From Mycobacterium numidiamassiliense (lineage in GTDB: Bacteria; Actinomycetota; Actinomycetes; Mycobacteriales; Mycobacteriaceae): a stretch of 64,000 nt of DNA. The notes under the pieces were generated by a model. The model worked only from the letters and a program-made list of their open reading frames with translations. It did not search any database and was not told where the DNA came from. The position numbers and the translations under genes are program-made. Within the stretch, counting starts at the first letter, position 1. Every line of letters starts with the position of its first letter. Of this stretch, positions 1 to 8,782 are shown in pieces. The stretch covers positions 3,688,966-3,752,965 of the forward strand of contig NZ_FUEZ01000004.1 in assembly GCF_900157365.1 (NCBI RefSeq), written 5' to 3'.

Positions 1-640
1 CTGCATCGGGGTCGGTGGTCAGGGTCACCGAGGCGCCGGTGGCCCGCGCGCGGTGTTCGGCGGCGGCCAGCACCGCCGCGTCGGGCGTGAAGCCCTCGGG
101 AGCCGCGACGGTGACGTGCAGTCCCGCGGTGACGCCGCCCAGCAGCAGCGAGTGGGCCATGTTGTTGGCGCCATCTCCGAAGTAGGACAGCCGCTGGCCT
201 TTCAGCGAGCCTTTGCGTTCGGCGATGGTCTGCAGGTCGGCCAGCACCTGGCAGGGATGGAACTCGTCGGACAGCGCATTGACCACCGGCACCGTCGCGA
301 CCGAGGCCATCGCGTCGAGCCGATCCTGGCCGAACGTCCGCCAGACAATGGCGTCGACGTACCGGGACAACACCTGCGCGGTGTCCTGCAGCGTCTCGCT
401 GCGGCCGAGCTGGGTGCTGCCGCTGTCGACGACGACCGGATGCCCGCCCAGCTGCGCGATGCCCACCTCGAACGAGAAACGGGTGCGGGTGGAGTTCTTG
501 TCGAAGAGGACCGCGACCCCGCGCGGCCCCTCGAGGGGACGCCGGCCGAAGGGGTCTTTCTTCAGCTCGGCGGCCAGCTCCAGGACCTCGGCCTGCTCGG
601 CGGGAGACAGCGCGTCGTCGCGCAGGAAATGCCTAGGCAT
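1..640 (-). CDS. argF: Ornithine carbamoyltransferase, N-terminal part (runs off left edge)
   Basis: Catalyses carbamoyl phosphate + ornithine to citrulline in cytosolic arginine synthesis. The translation begins MPRHFLRDD and shows the carbamoyl-phosphate motif STRTR, the SETLQDTAQVLSRY segment and the HPCQ substrate motif, all in the usual order; about 213 residues are present and the ornithine-binding half lies outside the window. The ATG overlaps the end of argD by 8 bases, so it is the last visible gene of a translationally coupled argC-J-B-D-F operon. Its Shine-Dalgarno (GAGGAGGAG) lies inside a MIRU-like element. Identity is firm; only the C-terminus is unseen. Confidence 0.95.
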   Translation of the reverse strand, partial: MPRHFLRDDALSPAEQAEVLELAAELKKDPFGRRPLEGPRGVAVLFDKNSTRTRFSFEVGIAQLGGHPVVVDSGSTQLGRSETLQDTAQVLSRYVDAIVWRTFGQDRLDAMASVATVPVVNALSDEFHPCQVLADLQTIAERKGSLKGQRLSYFGDGANNMAHSLLLGGVTAGLHVTVAAPEGFTPDAAVLAAAEHRARATGASVTLTTDPDA

Positions 641-1898
641 CTGCGCCACTCCTCCTCATCGCGTCGCTCTGCATCGTCGTGGCGCGGGCATCTGCGTTTG
701 CGGCGCTCCCAACGGTGTCCAGGATGCCGGGCAGGGCGGTGACGAAGCTGTCGATCTGGGCTTCGGTGATGACCAGCGGCGGCGCCAACCGGATGACGTC
801 GGGGGCGGGGGCGTTGACGAGGAATCCGGCCTCGCGTGCGGCCGCCTCGGTCTCCTTGGCACGCGGCGCTGTCAGCACCATGCCCCACAGCAATCCGCGG
901 CCGCGCATGTGGGCGACCAGCGGATGGCCGAGCGATTCGACGCGGTGGCGCAACGACTTTCCCAATACCTCGGCCCGCCGCACCAGATCCTCGGCGGCCA
1001 GCGCGCGCAGCACCGCCAGGGCCGCCGCGGTGCAGATCGGGTTGCCGCCGAACGTGCTGCCGTGCAGGCCGGGTGTCAACAAATCGGCGGCGGGGCCGAC
1101 GGCCAGCACCGCGCCGATCGGCAGGCCACCGCCCAGTCCCTTGGCCAGGGTCACCACGTCGGGGGTGATGCCGTCGTGCTGGTGGGCGAAAAAGGCGCCG
1201 GTGCGGCCTATTCCGGTCTGCACCTCGTCGAGCACCAGCAGGGCGCCGTGCTTTGCGGTGATGTCACGGGCGGCGGCGAGATAGCCCTCGGGCGGGACGA
1301 CGACGCCGCTCTCCCCCATGATCGGTTCCAGGAACACCGCGGCGGTGTCGTCGCCGACGGCCGCTGCCAGCGCGTCGGAATCGCCGTAGGGCACGTGCGT
1401 GACGAACCCGGGCAGCGGGGCGAACGGCGCCTGCTTGGCCGGCTGGCCGGTCAACGCCAGCGAACCCATCGTCCGGCCATGGAAACCTTCTTGTGCGGCA
1501 ACCAGTTTCGTGCGTCCGGTGAGCCGCGACAGCTTGAAGGCGAGCTCATTGGCCTCGGTGCCCGAGTTGCAGAAAAACACCCGGGTTTGCTGCTCGGCAC
1601 CCAACAGTGCGACGAGTTCTTCGGCCAGCGCGAGCCCGGGTTCGGTCGCATAGAAATTCGACGTGTGGCCCAGCGTCGTCATCTGGTGCGTGACGGCCTC
1701 GATAACGGCGGGGTGGCGATGGCCGAGCACGTTGACCGCGATGCCGCCGAGCAGGTCCAGGTAGCTGCGGCCGTCGACGTCGGTGACCACGGCGCCGTCA
1801 CCACTGGCCAGCGCCACCGCCGGGGTGCCGTAGTTGTTCATCATCACGGCTTCCCACCTGGCCCGCATCTTGGCCGTATTGGCCTGAGCGTTCGTCAT
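633..1898 (-). CDS. argD: Acetylornithine aminotransferase
   Basis: PLP-dependent class III aminotransferase converting N-acetylglutamate semialdehyde to N-acetylornithine. Of 421 residues, the family core runs through CNSGTEANE, the LVLDEVQTGIGRTG segment (PLP-interacting Asp) and LAKGLGGGLPIGA, which holds the Schiff-base lysine. It starts MTNAQANTAKMRARW, and its ATG overlaps the argB stop (ATGA). The last ~17 residues (from about TMQSDAMRR) exceed the usual length (about 400 aa in M. tuberculosis, from memory) and are encoded by the MIRU-like element, so they are probably a non-functional tail. Confidence 0.96.
   Translation of the reverse strand: MTNAQANTAKMRARWEAVMMNNYGTPAVALASGDGAVVTDVDGRSYLDLLGGIAVNVLGHRHPAVIEAVTHQMTTLGHTSNFYATEPGLALAEELVALLGAEQQTRVFFCNSGTEANELAFKLSRLTGRTKLVAAQEGFHGRTMGSLALTGQPAKQAPFAPLPGFVTHVPYGDSDALAAAVGDDTAAVFLEPIMGESGVVVPPEGYLAAARDITAKHGALLVLDEVQTGIGRTGAFFAHQHDGITPDVVTLAKGLGGGLPIGAVLAVGPAADLLTPGLHGSTFGGNPICTAAALAVLRALAAEDLVRRAEVLGKSLRHRVESLGHPLVAHMRGRGLLWGMVLTAPRAKETEAAAREAGFLVNAPAPDVIRLAPPLVITEAQIDSFVTALPGILDTVGSAANADARATTMQSDAMRRSGADA
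641..690 (-). repeat. MIRU-like element at the argD/argF junction
   Basis: Read on the minus strand, this stretch contains GATGCAGAGCGACGCGATG followed by AGGAGGAGTGGCGC. This resembles, from memory, the core of mycobacterial interspersed repetitive units, which sit at junctions inside operons and carry overlapping start/stop signals. A related copy lies at 2791-2831. Here the element encodes the last residues of ArgD (reading TMQSDAMRRSGADA) and supplies the ribosome-binding site of argF. The family assignment is inference; the similarity of the two copies is seen directly. Confidence 0.55.
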
Positions 1899-2836
1899 AC
1901 GGGAACCACCTTGGTGCCGGCGCCTTCGTTCGTGAACAACTCCACCAGCACACAGTGTTTGACCCGGCCGTCGATGACGTGCGCGCTGGGCACACCCCCG
2001 GAGACGGCGCTGAGGCAGGCCTCGATCTTGGGGATCATGCCCGTCTCGAGGGTGGGCAACAGTTGCGCCAGTGTGGCGGTGTCGATTTCGCTGACCAGCG
2101 AATCCCGGTCCGGCCAGCTGGTGTACAGGCCTTCGACGTCGGTGAGCATCAACAGTTTCTCGGCTCCCAGGGCTTCGGCCAACGCCGCCGCAGCGGTGTC
2201 GGCGTTGATGTTGTGCACCACGCCGTCGACATCTGGTGCGAGCGTGGATACCACCGGAATACGGCGCGCCGCAATGAGATCCAGGACCGCGGCGGCGTTG
2301 ACATGGTCGACGTCGCCGACGAGTCCGATGTCGGTGGCCACGCCGTCGACCGTGACGCTGCGCCGCACCGCGGTGAACAGCTGGGCGTCCTCGCCGGTGA
2401 TGCCGACGGCGTAGGGGCCATGCGCGTTGATCAGGTTGACCAGTTCGCGGCCGACCTGTCCGAACAGCACCATCCGCGCCACGTCGAGCACTTCCGGTGT
2501 GGTGACCCGGAATCCGCCCTTGAAGTCGCCCCCCTCGATGCCGAGGCGGCGCAGCATGGCGGTGATCTGCGGGCCGCCGCCATGCACCACCACGGGGTGA
2601 ATGCCGCAGTTACGCAGGAACGCCATATCGGCGGCGAAGGCCTGCCGCAACGTCTCGTCGGTCATGGCGTTGCCACCGTATTTGACCACGACGATCTTGC
2701 CGTGCAGCTGCTTGAGCCACGGCAGGGCTTCGGCCAGTACTTGCGCCTTGACCTGGGTGGGGAGCGCGTCGCTGTCGTCAACCGTGCGCCGCGCCTCCTC
2801 ATCACTTCGTTCTGCATCGTTGCCGGCGCGTGTCAT
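1895..2836 (-). CDS. argB: N-acetylglutamate kinase
   Basis: Phosphorylates N-acetylglutamate, the arginine feedback-controlled step. The amino acid kinase fold is clear: VVVKYGGNAM (phosphate-binding Lys/Gly), HGGGPQI, the GFRVTTPEVLDV arm and HNINADTAAAALAEAL. The ATG at 2836 overlaps the argJ stop as ATGA. The first ~18 residues (MTRAGNDAERSDEEARRT) precede the conserved region and are encoded by a MIRU-like repeat. M. tuberculosis ArgB, from memory, is about 294 aa against 313 here. A longer open frame continues upstream to 2995 but runs antisense through argJ's frame and was not used. Confidence 0.95.
   Translation of the reverse strand: MTRAGNDAERSDEEARRTVDDSDALPTQVKAQVLAEALPWLKQLHGKIVVVKYGGNAMTDETLRQAFAADMAFLRNCGIHPVVVHGGGPQITAMLRRLGIEGGDFKGGFRVTTPEVLDVARMVLFGQVGRELVNLINAHGPYAVGITGEDAQLFTAVRRSVTVDGVATDIGLVGDVDHVNAAAVLDLIAARRIPVVSTLAPDVDGVVHNINADTAAAALAEALGAEKLLMLTDVEGLYTSWPDRDSLVSEIDTATLAQLLPTLETGMIPKIEACLSAVSGGVPSAHVIDGRVKHCVLVELFTNEGAGTKVVPV
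2791..2831 (-). repeat. MIRU-like element inside the argB 5' end
   Basis: The minus strand reads ACGATGCAGAACGAAGTGAT then GAGGAGG, matching the 641-690 element at about 22 of 27 core positions. Here it is translated as part of the ArgB N-terminus (frame NDAERSDEEARR), whereas the other copy is read in a different frame in ArgD. It therefore behaves as an insertion that preserved both the overlapping start/stop and the reading frame. MIRU relationship is inferred from remembered consensus. Confidence 0.5.
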
Positions 2837-4035
2837 GAGCTGTAGGCCGAATTCTCTTCGACGTAGGCGTGCGAGAGGTCGGTGGTCCGGATGGTTGCCA
2901 GGCCGTCGCCGAGGCCAAGGTCGACGATGACGTCGATGTCGGCCCCCGAGAGGTCCACCTCGCGTGCGCCGGGAGCGCCGACCCCGCCGATGCACACGGG
3001 AGAACCGTTGAACGACACGGTGATTCGATCGGGGTCGATGATGGTTGTCGGCGCCAGGCCGACGGCGGCGACCACCCGGCCCCAGTTGGGATCAGATCCG
3101 AACATCGCGGTCTTGACCAGGCTGTCTCGGGCGACGGCCCGGGCGGCCAGCAGCGCCTCCTCCTCGGAGCGGGCCCCGGTCACGGTGACGGTGACGCGTT
3201 TGGTGACCCCTTCGGCGTCGGCCTGCAGCTGTGCACACAGGTCGTCGCAGGCCCGCAGCACGGCGTCGTCCAGCTCGGCTTGGGCCGGGGTGATGCCGCT
3301 GGCGCCGGAGGCCAGCAGCAGCACGGTGTCGTTGGTGGAGCAGCAGCCGTCGATGTCGAGCCGGTCGAACGTGTGGGCGGCCGCCCGGCGCAGCGCCCGG
3401 TCGAGGGCCGCCGCGTGGGCCACCGCGTCGGTGGTCAGCACGCACAGCATGGTCGCCAGCGACGGCGCCAGCATGCCCGCACCCTTCGCCATCCCGCCCA
3501 CCGTCCAGTTGTCCGGGTGATGCAGCGCAACCTGTTTGGGCACCGTGTCGGTGGTCATGATGGCCTGGGCGGCCTCGTCGCCGCCGGACAGCCCGCCGGC
3601 CATCTCGTGCACGATGTCGCGGACACCGGCCAGCACCTTGTCCATCGGCAGTCGGTCGCCGATCAGACCGGTAGAGCAGACGGCCACCTCGATGGCCCCG
3701 GTCTCGGTTCCCCAGTCCGACAACGCGGCGGCGACCGCCTCCGCGGTGGCGTGAGTGTCCTGGAATCCGGGCGCCCCGGTGCAGGCATTGGCGCCGCCGG
3801 AGTTGAGGACGACCGCCCGCAGTTGTCCGGTCGTCAGGACCTGCCGGGTCCACAACACCGGCGCGGCCTTGACCTGATTGCGGGTGAAGACGCCCGTGGC
3901 GGCGTAGTCCGGGCCCTCGTTGAAGACCAGCGCAAGGTCGCGGGCACCGGACTTCTTGATCCCGGCCGCAATACCGGCGGCCCGGAAGCCCTCGGGCGCG
4001 GTGACACCCTGGGTGCGCACCAGCCGAACGCTCAT
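2833..4035 (-). CDS. argJ: Bifunctional ornithine acetyltransferase / N-acetylglutamate synthase
   Basis: Transfers acetyl from N-acetylornithine to glutamate, recycling the acetyl group. The 400-residue protein starts MSVRLVRTQGVTAPEGF. The autoprocessing site is visible as KGAGMLAPSLATML: cleavage before the Thr gives alpha and beta chains with Thr as the nucleophile. Other family segments are NSGGANACTG, CSTGLIGDRLP and SDPNWGRVVAA. Start and stop overlap argC and argB by ATGA, indicating strict coupling. Length is close to the M. tuberculosis protein (404, from memory). Confidence 0.96.
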   Translation of the reverse strand: MSVRLVRTQGVTAPEGFRAAGIAAGIKKSGARDLALVFNEGPDYAATGVFTRNQVKAAPVLWTRQVLTTGQLRAVVLNSGGANACTGAPGFQDTHATAEAVAAALSDWGTETGAIEVAVCSTGLIGDRLPMDKVLAGVRDIVHEMAGGLSGGDEAAQAIMTTDTVPKQVALHHPDNWTVGGMAKGAGMLAPSLATMLCVLTTDAVAHAAALDRALRRAAAHTFDRLDIDGCCSTNDTVLLLASGASGITPAQAELDDAVLRACDDLCAQLQADAEGVTKRVTVTVTGARSEEEALLAARAVARDSLVKTAMFGSDPNWGRVVAAVGLAPTTIIDPDRITVSFNGSPVCIGGVGAPGAREVDLSGADIDVIVDLGLGDGLATIRTTDLSHAYVEENSAYSS

Positions 4036-5090
4036 GGTGCCACTCCGACCACTGAAAGACCTTCTGTCTCCGGCCAATTCAGTGCCAGGTTCATCGACTG
4101 CACCGCGGCGCCGCCGGTGCCCTTGACCAGGTTGTCGATCGCCGCGATCGCGACGAACGTCTCGGCGGCCTCGTCCACTCCGATGGCGACATGGGCCGCG
4201 TTGCTGCCGATGACCGACCCGGTCCGGGGCAGCTGTCCTTCGGGCATCAGGTAAATGAAAGGTTCGGCATCGTAAGCCTTTTCGTAGGCCTCCCGCAGCT
4301 GCGACAGCGGCGTCCGGGTGCGCGCGGTGCAGGTGGCCAGGATGCCGCGCGAGGTCGGGATGAGCACCGGGGTGAACGACACCGTGACGTCGCGGTCGGT
4401 GACCGCCCGCAGGCCCTGGGCGATCTCCGGGGTGTGCCGATGGGCGCCGGCGATGTTGTAGGCCCGCGCCGAGCCGATCACCTCCGAGCCGAGCAGGTCG
4501 GTCTTGGCCGCGCGACCCGCTCCGGAGGTGCCGCTGACGGCGACCACTGTCACCGCGGGTTCGACGAGGTCCTCGGCCAGCGCGGGCAGCAGCGCCAGCA
4601 GTGCCGCGGTGGGATAGCAGCCCGGCACTGCGATGCGGCGGGCGCCGCGCAGCCGCTCCCGCGCGCCCGGCAGCTCCGGCAACCCGTAGGGCCAGCTGCC
4701 CGCGTGCGCCGAACCGTAGTACCGCTCCCATGCGCCCGCATCGGTGAGACGGAAGTCCGCGCCGCAGTCGATGATCACCGTGTCGGTGCCCAGCTGTTCG
4801 GCGAGCGTCGCCGAATGCCCGTGCGGCAGCGCCAGAAAAACCACGTCATGGCCGCTCAGCACGTCGAGCTCGGTGGGTTCGACCACCCGCTGGGCCAGCG
4901 GCGTCAGGTGCGGATGATGTTCAGCCAGCAGGCTGCCGGCGCTGGCCGCCGCGGTCAGCGAACCGATCGCGAGACGGCCGTCGGCGTAGGCCGGATGCCC
5001 GAGCAGCAGCCGCAGGATCTCGCCGCCGGCGTAGCCGCTGGCACCGGCAACCGCCACCTTGATTACGTCGGCCATTCGGCAATTCTGCAT
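4032..5090 (-). CDS. argC: N-acetyl-gamma-glutamyl-phosphate reductase
   Basis: NADPH-dependent reduction of acetylglutamyl phosphate; first gene of the arg operon. The Rossmann motif GASGYAGGEILRLL is at the N-terminus, the catalytic cysteine is in AVPGCYPTAALLALL, and HRHTPEI supplies the conserved histidine. The 352-residue form begins MQNCRMADVIKV. A second ATG (MADVIKV, position 5075) is a serious alternative: the best -10 (CATAAT, 5092-5097) lies one base before the first ATG, so a transcript starting ~7 nt downstream would lack it. An ARG-box-like palindrome overlaps this start. Confidence 0.95.
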   Translation of the reverse strand: MQNCRMADVIKVAVAGASGYAGGEILRLLLGHPAYADGRLAIGSLTAAASAGSLLAEHHPHLTPLAQRVVEPTELDVLSGHDVVFLALPHGHSATLAEQLGTDTVIIDCGADFRLTDAGAWERYYGSAHAGSWPYGLPELPGARERLRGARRIAVPGCYPTAALLALLPALAEDLVEPAVTVVAVSGTSGAGRAAKTDLLGSEVIGSARAYNIAGAHRHTPEIAQGLRAVTDRDVTVSFTPVLIPTSRGILATCTARTRTPLSQLREAYEKAYDAEPFIYLMPEGQLPRTGSVIGSNAAHVAIGVDEAAETFVAIAAIDNLVKGTGGAAVQSMNLALNWPETEGLSVVGVAP

Positions 5091-5100
5091 GATTATGCAG
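5085..5100. promoter_or_regulatory. Candidate ArgR operator (ARG box) at argC
   Basis: Perfect palindrome CTGCAT-GATT-ATGCAG: 6-bp arms, 4-bp spacer. It resembles the A/T-cored, TGCA-flanked ARG boxes bound by the ArgR/AhrC family (established for other bacteria). It covers the presumed -10 (CATAAT on the minus strand) and the first argC ATG, so repressor binding would block RNA polymerase directly. In M. tuberculosis argR follows argF in this operon (from memory), just beyond the left edge here. Operator function is inference. Confidence 0.6.
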
Positions 5101-5117
5101 TTGTTTGCAAATCCATA

Positions 5118-7604
5118 CTAAGCGCGCAATTCGGCGCCGACGGTCTCGGCGGCCCGGCGTACCGCGGCATCTCGGGCCGCACTGGCGTCGTCCTCGGTCA
5201 GGGTGCGATCCGGTGCGCGGAATCGCAGCGCGAAGGTCAGCGACTTGCGGTCCGCGCCGATCTGCGGGCCGGTGAAGACGTCGAACAGCTCCAGGGCTTC
5301 CAGGAGTTCGCCGGCGCCGTCCCGCACGGCATCGGCCACCGCCTGGGCCGGCACATCGGCCGACACCACCAGGCTGACGTCTTGGAACACGGCCGGAAAC
5401 GGCGACACCCTTGGCGCGGGCAGCGCCTCGACGATCGGAATGGCGTCGAGGTCGAGTTCGATGGCGCAGGTGCCCTTCGGCAGGCCGGAGCGCTCCAGGA
5501 CGGCGGGGTGCAGTTGCCCGGCGTACCCGACGGGCAACTGCCCGACAAGCACCTCGGCGCAGCGGCCCGGATGCCACGGCAGCTGCTGGGCCGCTCGCAG
5601 CGTGACGTCAAACCCGCCGGCGCGTGCGATGATTCGCACCGCCTCGAACGCATCGCCGGCGTCCGCCCGGCGGCCGGGGCCCCAGGGCCCACGCAGTTCG
5701 CGCAGCCCGGTCAGCACCGCGGCGACGTGTTGCGGCTGCCGCGGCAACGACGCGTCGAGCACGGCGATCTCCGCATCGGTCGGTCGGCGATCGACCGGGA
5801 TGAGGTCGACCCGTCTTGTCTGGTCGGTCGGCGCGACGATCTGGGCGATGGCAAACAGGTCGACGTCGACGAGACCACGAGAGACGTTGCGCCCCAACGC
5901 TTCCAGCAATCCGGGTAGCAGCGTGGTGGCCAGTGCTGGGCGATCGGCCTCCAGCGGGTTGAGCACATTTGTCGTCGTGCGTCGCGGGTCGTCGGCCGTC
6001 AGCCCCCAGAGGTCGAACACGCCGGCGGGCAGAAACGGTGACGGCAGGATCTCGACATACCCGGACTGCGCCAGCGATTTTCCGATGGCCCGCCGGCGTT
6101 TTTGTACCGGGGTCAGGCCCCGGCCCGCTGGTGCTGCCGGCAACACCGACGGGATCGCTTCCAACCCCTCCAGCCGCAGCACCTCTTCGACGAGATCGGC
6201 GGGCTGCAGGAGATCGGGACGCCAACTCGGCGGGGTCACGGTCAACGCGTCGCCGGTTTCGGCGACGGCGGCACCGATTTGAGTCAGCCGCCGGGTGGTA
6301 GCGCCCGGGGCGTAGCTCACTCCGGCGAAGCGGTCCGGCAAGTCTGGGGCGATCCGGATCGGCGGCCCAGCCCAATCGTCACGCGGCGGTTCACCGCGCC
6401 AATCGGTCAGCGTCTCCGCCACCGCTCCCCCGGCGATGTTGGCGAGCAGAGTGGCGCAGCGGTCCAGGGCGGCCACCGATATGGCCGGGTCGACCGCGCG
6501 CTCATACCGGCGAGCCGCCTCGCTGGGCAGGTGCAGCCGGCGCTGGGTGCGAGATATGCCGGCCGGATCCCACACCGCCGCTTCGAGCAGCACATCGGTG
6601 GAATCGGCACGCACCTCGGTGCTCGCCGCACCCATCACGCCGCCGATCGCGGTCGTCGCGACATCGTCGACGATCAGAACATCGGCCGGGTCGAGCTTGC
6701 GCTCGATGTCGTCGAGCGTCACCACGGTCTCGCCCGGCGCGGCGAAGCGGACGGCGAACCCGCCGGTGATGCGGTTGCGGTCGTGGGCGTGCATGGGGTG
6801 GCCGAGTTCGAGCATCACGTAGTTGGTCACGTCCACGGCCGGCGAGGTCGCGCGGATGCCGGACAGCAACAGCCGGCGTTGCAGCCACCACGGTGACACC
6901 GCGGCGGGATCGATCCCGGTGACCGGGCGCAACGCGAAGCGGCGAACGCCGGTGTCGGCCTGCACCTTCAGCGGCCAGGCCTCTCCCTGCGCCGGCAGCG
7001 GCTCCACCTGCGCCGGGTCAACGAAGTCCAGGTCGTAGGCGCAGGCGATTTCACGGGCGATGCCGCGCACCGACATGCAGTAGCCACGGTCGGGCGTGAT
7101 GGCCAGGTGGAACAGCACGTCGTCGAGGCCGAGCACTTCGGCCCCGGAGGCCCCCGGTTCGGCGGTGCCAGGCGGCAACACCAGAATCCCGGAATGGTCT
7201 GCGCCCAAACCGAGTTCGGCCGCCGAGCAGATCATCCCGTCGGAGCTGCGGCCGTAGGTCTTGCGGGCGGTGATGGCGAAGCCGCCGGGGAGTGTGGTGC
7301 CGGGCAGCGCCACCACGACCAGATCGCCGACAGCGAAGTTGGTTGCACCGCAAACAATTTCCCGGTCTTTACCCTCGCCGACGTCGACCAGGCAGGCGCG
7401 GATCGGCTTCTTGAACTCGGTCAGCTCCTCGACGGCGCTCACCCGTCCGACGGTCAGCGGGCCCTCAACCGGGCCGAGGGTGCTGACGTCCTCGACCTCG
7501 TGGCCGATGCGCACCAGCGTCTGCTCGAGTTCGCTTGGGCTGACGTCCCAGCCCGGCGCCCCGGCGGCGACAACTTCACGCAGCCAGCTGTAGGGAAGCC
7601 GCAT
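5118..7604 (-). CDS. pheT: Phenylalanyl-tRNA synthetase beta subunit
   Basis: Beta chain of the (alpha-beta)2 PheRS, 828 residues (831 in M. tuberculosis, from memory). It starts MRLPYSWLREVV. In order: the EMAP/tRNA-binding-like domain (LTVGRV, KIRACLVDVGE-like region, VCGATNFAVGD), the B3/B4 editing domain (GYCMSVRGIAREI region onward), B5 (PPSWRPDLLQPADLVEEVLRLEG), the inactive class II core and the C-terminal anticodon-binding FDX-ACB domain (PFPAVFQDVSLVV). The ATG overlaps the pheS stop (TGATG). Only 27 bp separate its stop from argC; M. tuberculosis carries PE_PGRS30 there (from memory). Confidence 0.96.
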   Translation of the reverse strand: MRLPYSWLREVVAAGAPGWDVSPSELEQTLVRIGHEVEDVSTLGPVEGPLTVGRVSAVEELTEFKKPIRACLVDVGEGKDREIVCGATNFAVGDLVVVALPGTTLPGGFAITARKTYGRSSDGMICSAAELGLGADHSGILVLPPGTAEPGASGAEVLGLDDVLFHLAITPDRGYCMSVRGIAREIACAYDLDFVDPAQVEPLPAQGEAWPLKVQADTGVRRFALRPVTGIDPAAVSPWWLQRRLLLSGIRATSPAVDVTNYVMLELGHPMHAHDRNRITGGFAVRFAAPGETVVTLDDIERKLDPADVLIVDDVATTAIGGVMGAASTEVRADSTDVLLEAAVWDPAGISRTQRRLHLPSEAARRYERAVDPAISVAALDRCATLLANIAGGAVAETLTDWRGEPPRDDWAGPPIRIAPDLPDRFAGVSYAPGATTRRLTQIGAAVAETGDALTVTPPSWRPDLLQPADLVEEVLRLEGLEAIPSVLPAAPAGRGLTPVQKRRRAIGKSLAQSGYVEILPSPFLPAGVFDLWGLTADDPRRTTTNVLNPLEADRPALATTLLPGLLEALGRNVSRGLVDVDLFAIAQIVAPTDQTRRVDLIPVDRRPTDAEIAVLDASLPRQPQHVAAVLTGLRELRGPWGPGRRADAGDAFEAVRIIARAGGFDVTLRAAQQLPWHPGRCAEVLVGQLPVGYAGQLHPAVLERSGLPKGTCAIELDLDAIPIVEALPAPRVSPFPAVFQDVSLVVSADVPAQAVADAVRDGAGELLEALELFDVFTGPQIGADRKSLTFALRFRAPDRTLTEDDASAARDAAVRRAAETVGAELRA

Positions 7605-8647
7605 CAGGCACCCACTCCGAACGGCAACGAGAACCGGACGTCGCCCTCGACCATGTCGCGCATGTCGGGAATACCGTTGCGGAACTGCAGGGTACGTTCC
7701 AGTCCCATGCCGAACGCGAAGCCCGAGTAGATCTCGGGATCAATGCCGTTGGCCCGCAATACATTCGGATGCACCATGCCGCAGCCGCCCCACTCCACCC
7801 AGCCTGCGCCGCCCTTCTTACCGGCAAACCAGACGTCGACCTCGGCGGACGGCTCGGTGAACGGAAAGAAGTGCGGACGGATCCGGGTGCGCGCCGATGG
7901 ACCGAACTCCGAGCGCGCGAAGGCGTCCAGCGTGCCGCGCAGGTGCGCCATCGACAGGCCGCGATCCACCGCCAGGCCCTCGACCTGATGGAAGACGGGC
8001 GTGTGGGTGGAGTCGAGTTCGTCGGTGCGGAACGTGCGACCGATCGAGATGACGTAGACCGGCAGCTCGCGCTCCAGCAGGGCACGGATCTGCACCGGCG
8101 ACGTGTGGGTGCGCAGCAGCTGCCGGGAATCCTCCGGCGCGACATAGAAGGTGTCCTGCTCACTGCGGGCGGGATGGTCGGGACGAAAGTTCAGGGCGTC
8201 GAAGTTGAACTGCTCGGTTTCGACCTCCGGCCCTTCGGCCAGTTCCCATCCCATCGCGACGAAGGTATCGGCAACGTGCTCGGCCAATATCGTGATCGGG
8301 TGCCGGGCGCCGATCGGCTGCCGGGTCGACGGCAACGTGACATCGATGCCTTCGGCAACCAGGACAGCCGCGTCGCGCTCGGCCCGCAGCATGGCCAGCC
8401 GTTCGTCGTAGCTGCGTTGTGCCTCGCCGCGTGCCGCGTTGACACGTTTACCGGCGTCGGCGCGCTCTTCCTTGGGCACGGTGCCCATGGCTTGTCGCGC
8501 CAGCGCCAACGGCGAGCGGTCACCGAGGTACTCGGTCTTGATGCGTGCCAGGGTGTCGAGATCGTCGGCCTGCGCGATGGCCTGCCGGGCATCGTTGACC
8601 GCCGTGGCCAATGCTTCGGGCGATAGGTCGACGGCTCGATCACCCAC
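7604..8647 (-). CDS. pheS: Phenylalanyl-tRNA synthetase alpha subunit
   Basis: Catalytic alpha chain of PheRS. After an N-terminal coiled coil (ALATAVNDARQAI...), the class II core shows GARHPI, FRTDELDSTHTPVFHQVEGL (motif 2 region) and GFAFGMGLERTLQF (motif 3). GTG at 8647 was chosen: AAGGAG lies 11 nt upstream and the protein (347 aa) fits the family's ~341 aa. An in-frame ATG at 8686 would add 13 residues unlike any PheS. It is coupled to pheT by TGATG. Confidence 0.93.
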   Translation of the reverse strand: MGDRAVDLSPEALATAVNDARQAIAQADDLDTLARIKTEYLGDRSPLALARQAMGTVPKEERADAGKRVNAARGEAQRSYDERLAMLRAERDAAVLVAEGIDVTLPSTRQPIGARHPITILAEHVADTFVAMGWELAEGPEVETEQFNFDALNFRPDHPARSEQDTFYVAPEDSRQLLRTHTSPVQIRALLERELPVYVISIGRTFRTDELDSTHTPVFHQVEGLAVDRGLSMAHLRGTLDAFARSEFGPSARTRIRPHFFPFTEPSAEVDVWFAGKKGGAGWVEWGGCGMVHPNVLRANGIDPEIYSGFAFGMGLERTLQFRNGIPDMRDMVEGDVRFSLPFGVGA

Positions 8648-8782
8648 GCGGCGACACTCTCCTTGCTGAGTTCGGGCTGCCCGCATCGTCGGTGGGCGGG
8701 CTTCCGCGCGGCACGGGTCGAGTGCCGATCATAAGTGATTCGCTTCGGTGAACTGAACGCGCTTGGGTGACGCGGCGGCGGC

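Noticed and set aside
4191..5918. 575-codon plus-strand frame across argC and pheT
   Set aside because: It spans two well-defined genes and their boundary; no family resemblance.
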